The notes beneath the pieces were generated by a model. That model was given only the letters and a program-made list of their open reading frames with translations. It was not told the DNA's origin and did not search any database. A stretch of 7,546 nucleotides of DNA from Vicinamibacteria bacterium (GTDB lineage Bacteria; Acidobacteriota; Vicinamibacteria; Vicinamibacterales; UBA2999), in NCBI GenBank assembly GCA_025924295.1, contig JAICEG010000261.1:1-7546 (forward strand), read 5' to 3'. Positions within the stretch are counted from its first letter, which is position 1. Each line of letters starts with the position of its first letter. Both the position numbers and the translations under genes were made by a program. Shown here piece by piece: positions 4,837 to 7,546 of the stretch.

Positions 4837-5832
4837 TTACGAGGACCTCTCCCGTGCCAGACGGTACTTCGAAGGGTGGCTGCCATAGGTCTTCTGGAAC
4901 GCCCGGACGAAGCTGCTCCGGCTCGCGTAGCCGACCTCGCTCGCCACGCTGTCGATCGGCAGCTCGCCGGTGGTCAGCAGAACCGCGGCCCGCTGCATCC
5001 GCAGATTTCGGAGCACGTTCATGGGAGATTGGCCGAACACAGCGGTGAATCGCGCCATGAACGCCGACCGGCTCACAGCGCTCGTCCGCGCCAGCGTGAG
5101 GACTGAGTGCGGCGCGCCCGGGCGAGCAGCCATCTCGGCGAACGCACGGGCGATCGGAGGATCCGCGAGGATCGAGAACCGTTCCACCCACAGCGTCATC
5201 GAGCTCAACGTGCGGCGAAGAAGCTTGACCAGCACCTGTTTCAACAACGCCGCCGTCATGGCCCCGCTACCCACTTCTTGGGTCACCAGTTCGGCCATCG
5301 CCGATCTCAACGGCTCATCCAGCCGATCGTCCGGATCGAATTGTTCGACGATCGGATCGGACAACGAGCCGAACAGATCGATTGAAGCGCCGAGCGCGAC
5401 ATGAAAGTAGCCGCAAATCAGCATGACCTGCGGCGGGCTGTCACCCGCAACGAACTTCCGCACCTTGTCCCCGCCAGCCGTCGGCCACGGACGATCCACG
5501 ACCTTCCATGGCGATCCCGGTTGCGTGTCGGCCGGCGCTTCGATCCGCAGCGGCTGTCCCCGAGGGACGATCACGAGCGTATGCGGAAGCAGATCAGCAG
5601 GTGAGCGGCCGCCGACGAACAGTCGCCCGGCACCGCCCAGGTTGTAGTGAATGCCAACCGCATCGGCGCCATCAAGCTCCAGCCTCCAACCGGGACTGAC
5701 GAGACACTCCCAGAGCTCGACAAGGTCAACGTGCAGGGCGGTCAACAAGCTTTCCATGTCGGAGCGGGAAAACTGCACCGGCGACAAAGGCGACAAATCA
5801 CTCACGCCACGACGTTCTCTGCGAGTTTCCAT
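4837..5832 (-). CDS. AraC-family transcriptional regulator with N-terminal cupin domain
   Basis: The largest frame is 331 aa. The N-terminal half (about 27-190) looks like the cupin-type ligand domain of AraC regulators: LVELWECLVSPGWRLEL, then GIHYNLGGAGRLFVGG, LLPHTLVIVPRGQPLRI and VMLICGYFHVAL. The C-terminal DNA-binding domain (about 225-325) has two helix-turn-helix units: HSVLTLARTSAVSRSAFMARFTAVFGQSP, then the signature LPIDSVASEVGYASRSSFVRAFQKTYGSHPSKYR. The true start is uncertain: ATG 5832, GTG 5805 (giving VSDLSPLS) and ATG 5757 (giving MESLLTAL) are all in frame, and none has a good ribosome site. A possible -35 TTGACG lies at 5884-5879 on this strand with only a poor -10. The gene is divergent from the ABM-domain gene, which is its most likely target. 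The ligand is unknown. Confidence 0.9.
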   Translation of the reverse strand: METRRERRGVSDLSPLSPVQFSRSDMESLLTALHVDLVELWECLVSPGWRLELDGADAVGIHYNLGGAGRLFVGGRSPADLLPHTLVIVPRGQPLRIEAPADTQPGSPWKVVDRPWPTAGGDKVRKFVAGDSPPQVMLICGYFHVALGASIDLFGSLSDPIVEQFDPDDRLDEPLRSAMAELVTQEVGSGAMTAALLKQVLVKLLRRTLSSMTLWVERFSILADPPIARAFAEMAARPGAPHSVLTLARTSAVSRSAFMARFTAVFGQSPMNVLRNLRMQRAAVLLTTGELPIDSVASEVGYASRSSFVRAFQKTYGSHPSKYRLARERSS

Positions 5833-5911
5833 GGTGGCAGCAGCGCTTCGGCCTCATGTTCGTCGTCGTGCCCAGCAACGTCAACCGCGCCGCGACGACT
5901 GCGAGGAATTT

Positions 5912-5942
5912 GGACGTTCGGGCACGCGTTCAGGACGTTCGG
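5912..5942 (+). promoter_or_regulatory. Two direct repeats at 21-bp spacing: candidate AraC-type binding site
   Basis: GGACGTTCGG occurs at 5912-5921 and again, unchanged, at 5933-5942, exactly 21 bp (two helical turns) apart, in the 175-base space between the divergent AraC-family and ABM-domain genes. AraC itself binds direct-repeat half-sites at 21-bp spacing, with the proximal one overlapping the -35 box. Here the second copy covers the -35 position relative to the TATGCT at 5958-5963. Binding by the neighbouring regulator is inferred. Confidence 0.55.
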
Positions 5943-5963
5943 CGCCGCGACTGCCCCTATGCT
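5935..5963 (+). promoter_or_regulatory. Possible activator-dependent promoter of the ABM-domain gene
   Basis: TATGCT (5958-5963) matches the -10 consensus at four of six positions, including the key first, second and last bases. A 17-base spacer places the -35 at 5935-5940 (ACGTTC), which is poor and sits inside the second direct repeat. A weak -35 under an activator half-site is expected for a promoter that needs an AraC-type activator. The predicted start near 5970 gives a leader of about 38 bases. Confidence 0.35.
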
Positions 5964-6007
5964 CGGAGATCAACGCAAGGCAGTCAGAACGCTCGAGAGG
6001 AGTTCGC

Positions 6008-6307
6008 ATGGTTGTGGTGGTCTTTCGCGCTCGGAGCAAGCCTGGGATCGGAAAGGACTATGAGGAGATGGATGCCCGGATGGTCGACCTGGCCGTCAAG
6101 ATGCCGGGCTTCGTGTCCTATCGGCAATACGCGTCCACCGATGGAGAAGAGCTCGCGGTCATCGAGTTCGAGTCGCACGAAACAATGGCGGCATGGCGCA
6201 ACCATCCCGAGCATCGCGAAGCACAACGGCTCGGCCGGGAGCGATGGTTTGCCGAATATCGAATCACGGTGTGCGACGTGGCGCGCGATTATTCGTTCAA
6301 GGCGTGA
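6008..6307 (+). CDS. Antibiotic biosynthesis monooxygenase (ABM) domain protein
   Basis: This 99-aa single-domain protein has the dimeric alpha-beta-barrel ABM fold: strand MVVVVFRARSKPG (1-13), helix YEEMDARMVDLAVKMPGFVSYRQY (18-41), strand EELAVIEFES (47-56), then HETMAAWRNHPEHREAQRLGRERWFAEYRITV (57-88). The segment 'F-E-S-x-E-x-x-x-A-W-x-x-x-P-E-H' is characteristic. Members include cofactor-free quinone-forming monooxygenases and heme-degrading enzymes, but many are uncharacterised stress proteins; the sequence does not choose. The start ATG 6008 has AGGAG (5998-6002) 5 bases upstream, and the domain begins at once, so the longer open frame upstream is not coding. It is divergent from the AraC-family gene, which probably controls it. 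Confidence 0.88.
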   Translation: MVVVVFRARSKPGIGKDYEEMDARMVDLAVKMPGFVSYRQYASTDGEELAVIEFESHETMAAWRNHPEHREAQRLGRERWFAEYRITVCDVARDYSFKA

Positions 6308-6356
6308 CTCGAAGAGGCACAAACGCTGAAACGCGCGCGGGAGGTGCAGCGACAGG

Positions 6357-7262
6357 TTACCTGGCCGCAGTGATCTTCATCACCGTCATCCGTGACGCGC
6401 CGGAGACGTAGATGGATCCGTCGGTATCGATCCCCATTCCATGGGCCCGGTCAGCAGAAACGCTGTCGATCTGTTTCCCGTTCTTCACGATGTTGACGAT
6501 GCCGACGTTCACGTCGCTGATATAGACGGTATCGTCCGCGGCCACGGCGATGCCGCCGCGTGAGGGAAAGGGCCATGCCTCGACGAACTTCCCGTCCTTG
6601 TCGAAGACAGACACGCGCTGGTTGTCGCTGTCGTTGATCAGGATGCGGCCGCGCGAATCCAGTGCAACGCCATGGGGCAGCTGAAGCTGGCCGGGTTGTG
6701 AGCCTTTCACACCGCCAATGATGCGCACGAACTGTCCCTGGCTGGAGAAGTGCACGACGCGCGCGTTCACGTATCCGTCCGACACGTAGATATCGCCGTT
6801 CGGTGCAAGGGCGACATGGTTGGGCTGATTGAACAGTTCGCGCGACGTGTTGTCACCAGCAACGCCCTTCTTGCCGAGCGTCATCAGCAGGCGGCCGTCC
6901 GGGCTGAATTTGTGTACCACATGGGCAGCGGAGTCGGTGACCCAAAGCGAGCCTTGCGCGTCGATCGTCACGCTGTGCGCGCTCTCGAACAGCCCCTCGT
7001 CGCCAAAGGCCTTCACGAACTTGCCGTCACGGGTGAACACGCGGAAGTACGGCGCGGTGCGGACCAGCACCACGACGTTCCCTTTTCCGTCCGCCGTGAT
7101 CCACGTGGTGTTCCCGTTCCAGTTCGTGCCCTGGGGAAGCTGAGCCCAGCCCGGATCCACCTTGTAGCTGGTGCCTGACTGCGCCGAGACACCAGCAGCG
7201 AGGAGCAGGACGACGCACAGCAGGACCGTCGAAAGCACGAGCGCGATTGAGCGCGTGTTCAC
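6357..7262 (-). CDS. Secreted NHL-repeat beta-propeller protein
   Basis: This 301-aa protein is exported. Residues 1-27 form a signal peptide (Arg4, then a long Ala/Val/Leu stretch) with a cleavage site after VSA27. The rest repeats blades of the NHL type: KVDPGWAQLPQG, then HSVTIDAQGSLWVTDSAAHVVHKFSPDGRLL, HVALAPNGDIYVSDGYVNARVVHFSSQGQFV, HGVALDSRGRILINDSDNQRVSVFDKDGKFV and two shorter blades to the end. About six blades fit the length. The order and the 'P-x-H-x-A/V-x-D/A-x-x-G' starts resemble peptidyl-alpha-hydroxyglycine alpha-amidating lyase-like propellers, but enzyme activity cannot be claimed. The start is GTG 7262: AGGAG at 7274-7270 lies 7 bases upstream and the signal peptide starts there. 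The ATG at 7439 lies inside the coding end of the upstream gene and is rejected. It probably shares a transcript with that gene. Confidence 0.88.
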   Translation of the reverse strand: MNTRSIALVLSTVLLCVVLLLAAGVSAQSGTSYKVDPGWAQLPQGTNWNGNTTWITADGKGNVVVLVRTAPYFRVFTRDGKFVKAFGDEGLFESAHSVTIDAQGSLWVTDSAAHVVHKFSPDGRLLMTLGKKGVAGDNTSRELFNQPNHVALAPNGDIYVSDGYVNARVVHFSSQGQFVRIIGGVKGSQPGQLQLPHGVALDSRGRILINDSDNQRVSVFDKDGKFVEAWPFPSRGGIAVAADDTVYISDVNVGIVNIVKNGKQIDSVSADRAHGMGIDTDGSIYVSGASRMTVMKITAAR

Positions 7263-7269
7263 GATGGAG

Positions 7270-7274
7270 CTCCT
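7270..7274 (-). promoter_or_regulatory. Ribosome binding site that fixes the GTG start of the NHL-repeat gene
   Basis: AGGAG on the minus strand is followed by 7 bases and GTG at 7262-7260. Translation from here begins directly with a signal peptide, which supports this start over upstream ATGs. Confidence 0.75.
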
Positions 7275-7294
7275 TTCACCGCCCCGGTGCTGTG

Positions 7295-7546
7295 TCAGGC
7301 GCTGGGCCGGTGCTGTGACGACGCCATGCGCAGCATACGCGGTGAGGCAGCGTCGACGATCGGTCTGGCGATTCGCAGTTCCGGCATCGGCCGTCCTGCA
7401 AAAAGCCGCCGGCATGGAATCGCCATCAGCCGCGCCCATCGTGCCGAGCGGTTGACACGAGCGCTGTCAGTCGCGATCCCGGTGTTCGCGTACATCTGCC
7501 GATAGATCTTCGAGATGAGAACGAAGGCGAGACGCGCCTTCAAGGA
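7295..7546 (-). CDS. C-terminal end of an unidentified protein (partial)
   Basis: An open frame enters from the right edge and gives 83 residues before TGA at 7297-7295. The first part reads KARLAFVLISKIYRQMYANTGIATDSARVN, then SARWARLMAIPCRRLFAGRPMPEL, followed by a less ordered tail. Third codon positions are mostly G or C, and the sequence has the mixed composition of a real protein rather than the Arg-rich look of shadow frames here. The pattern faintly recalls the C-terminal tail of B12-binding radical SAM proteins, but I cannot confirm that and no cofactor motif is present in this piece. Its stop lies 32 bases before the GTG of the NHL-repeat gene, so the two are probably cotranscribed. 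Confidence 0.6.
   Translation of the reverse strand, partial: SLKARLAFVLISKIYRQMYANTGIATDSARVNRSARWARLMAIPCRRLFAGRPMPELRIARPIVDAASPRMLRMASSQHRPSA

Noticed and set aside
5651..6007. Long N-terminal extension of the ABM-domain frame
   Set aside because: It is Ser/Arg-rich and overlaps the AraC-family gene on the opposite strand. The ABM fold begins at ATG 6008, right after a strong AGGAG.
7263..7439. N-terminal extension of the NHL-repeat protein from ATG 7439
   Set aside because: It would overlap the coding end of the upstream gene. The signal peptide and ribosome site place the start at GTG 7262.

Overview
This is a high-GC bacterial chromosomal segment. Coding frames show strong G/C bias at third codon positions, genes are closely packed on both strands, and no RNA gene, insertion sequence, CRISPR array or phage gene is visible. 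The gene mix (GMC dehydrogenase, ars genes, VOC, NTF2-like and ankyrin-type small proteins, NHL-repeat secreted protein) would suit a soil bacterium. Acidobacteriota is my weak guess, and nothing in the window fixes the taxon.

Left edge to 3.1 kb: the C-terminal end of a GMC-family FAD oxidoreductase (+) converges on a complete arsenic resistance locus. The locus is divergent. arsM (As(III) S-adenosylmethionine methyltransferase) is on the minus strand. On the plus strand lie arsR (repressor), arsN (GNAT acetyltransferase), aqpS (aquaglyceroporin) and arsC (thiol-dependent arsenate reductase). The four plus-strand genes are linked by three successive 4-nt ATGA start/stop overlaps, so they form one translationally coupled operon. 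No ArsB or Acr3 pump lies in the unit. The expected logic is: ArsC reduces arsenate to arsenite, AqpS lets arsenite flow out down its gradient, ArsM methylates arsenite, ArsN detoxifies an arsenic-containing amino acid or related compound, and ArsR represses everything. The 72-bp divergent region holds two copies of a 26-bp palindrome-like operator. They sit exactly on the -35 and -10 boxes of a good arsM promoter.

3.1 to 4.8 kb: accessory small genes. These are a VOC/PhnB-like protein (-), an NTF2-like protein (-) with an extended -10 promoter upstream, and a (+) ankyrin-type gene that appears broken by a one-base frameshift and truncated.

4.8 to 6.3 kb: an AraC-family regulator with an N-terminal cupin domain (-) is divergent from a 99-aa antibiotic-biosynthesis-monooxygenase (ABM) fold protein (+). 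The space between them carries a perfect 10-bp direct repeat at 21-bp spacing. Its second copy overlaps the expected -35 position of the ABM gene, the classic geometry of an AraC-type activator site.

6.3 kb to right edge: a secreted NHL-repeat beta-propeller protein (-) with a GTG start lies 32 nt downstream of the end of another minus-strand gene that runs off the window.

I do not see a clearly new biological system. The points most worth following are the paired ArsR operators, the candidate AraC direct repeat, the pump-less ars operon, and the frameshifted ankyrin-type gene.
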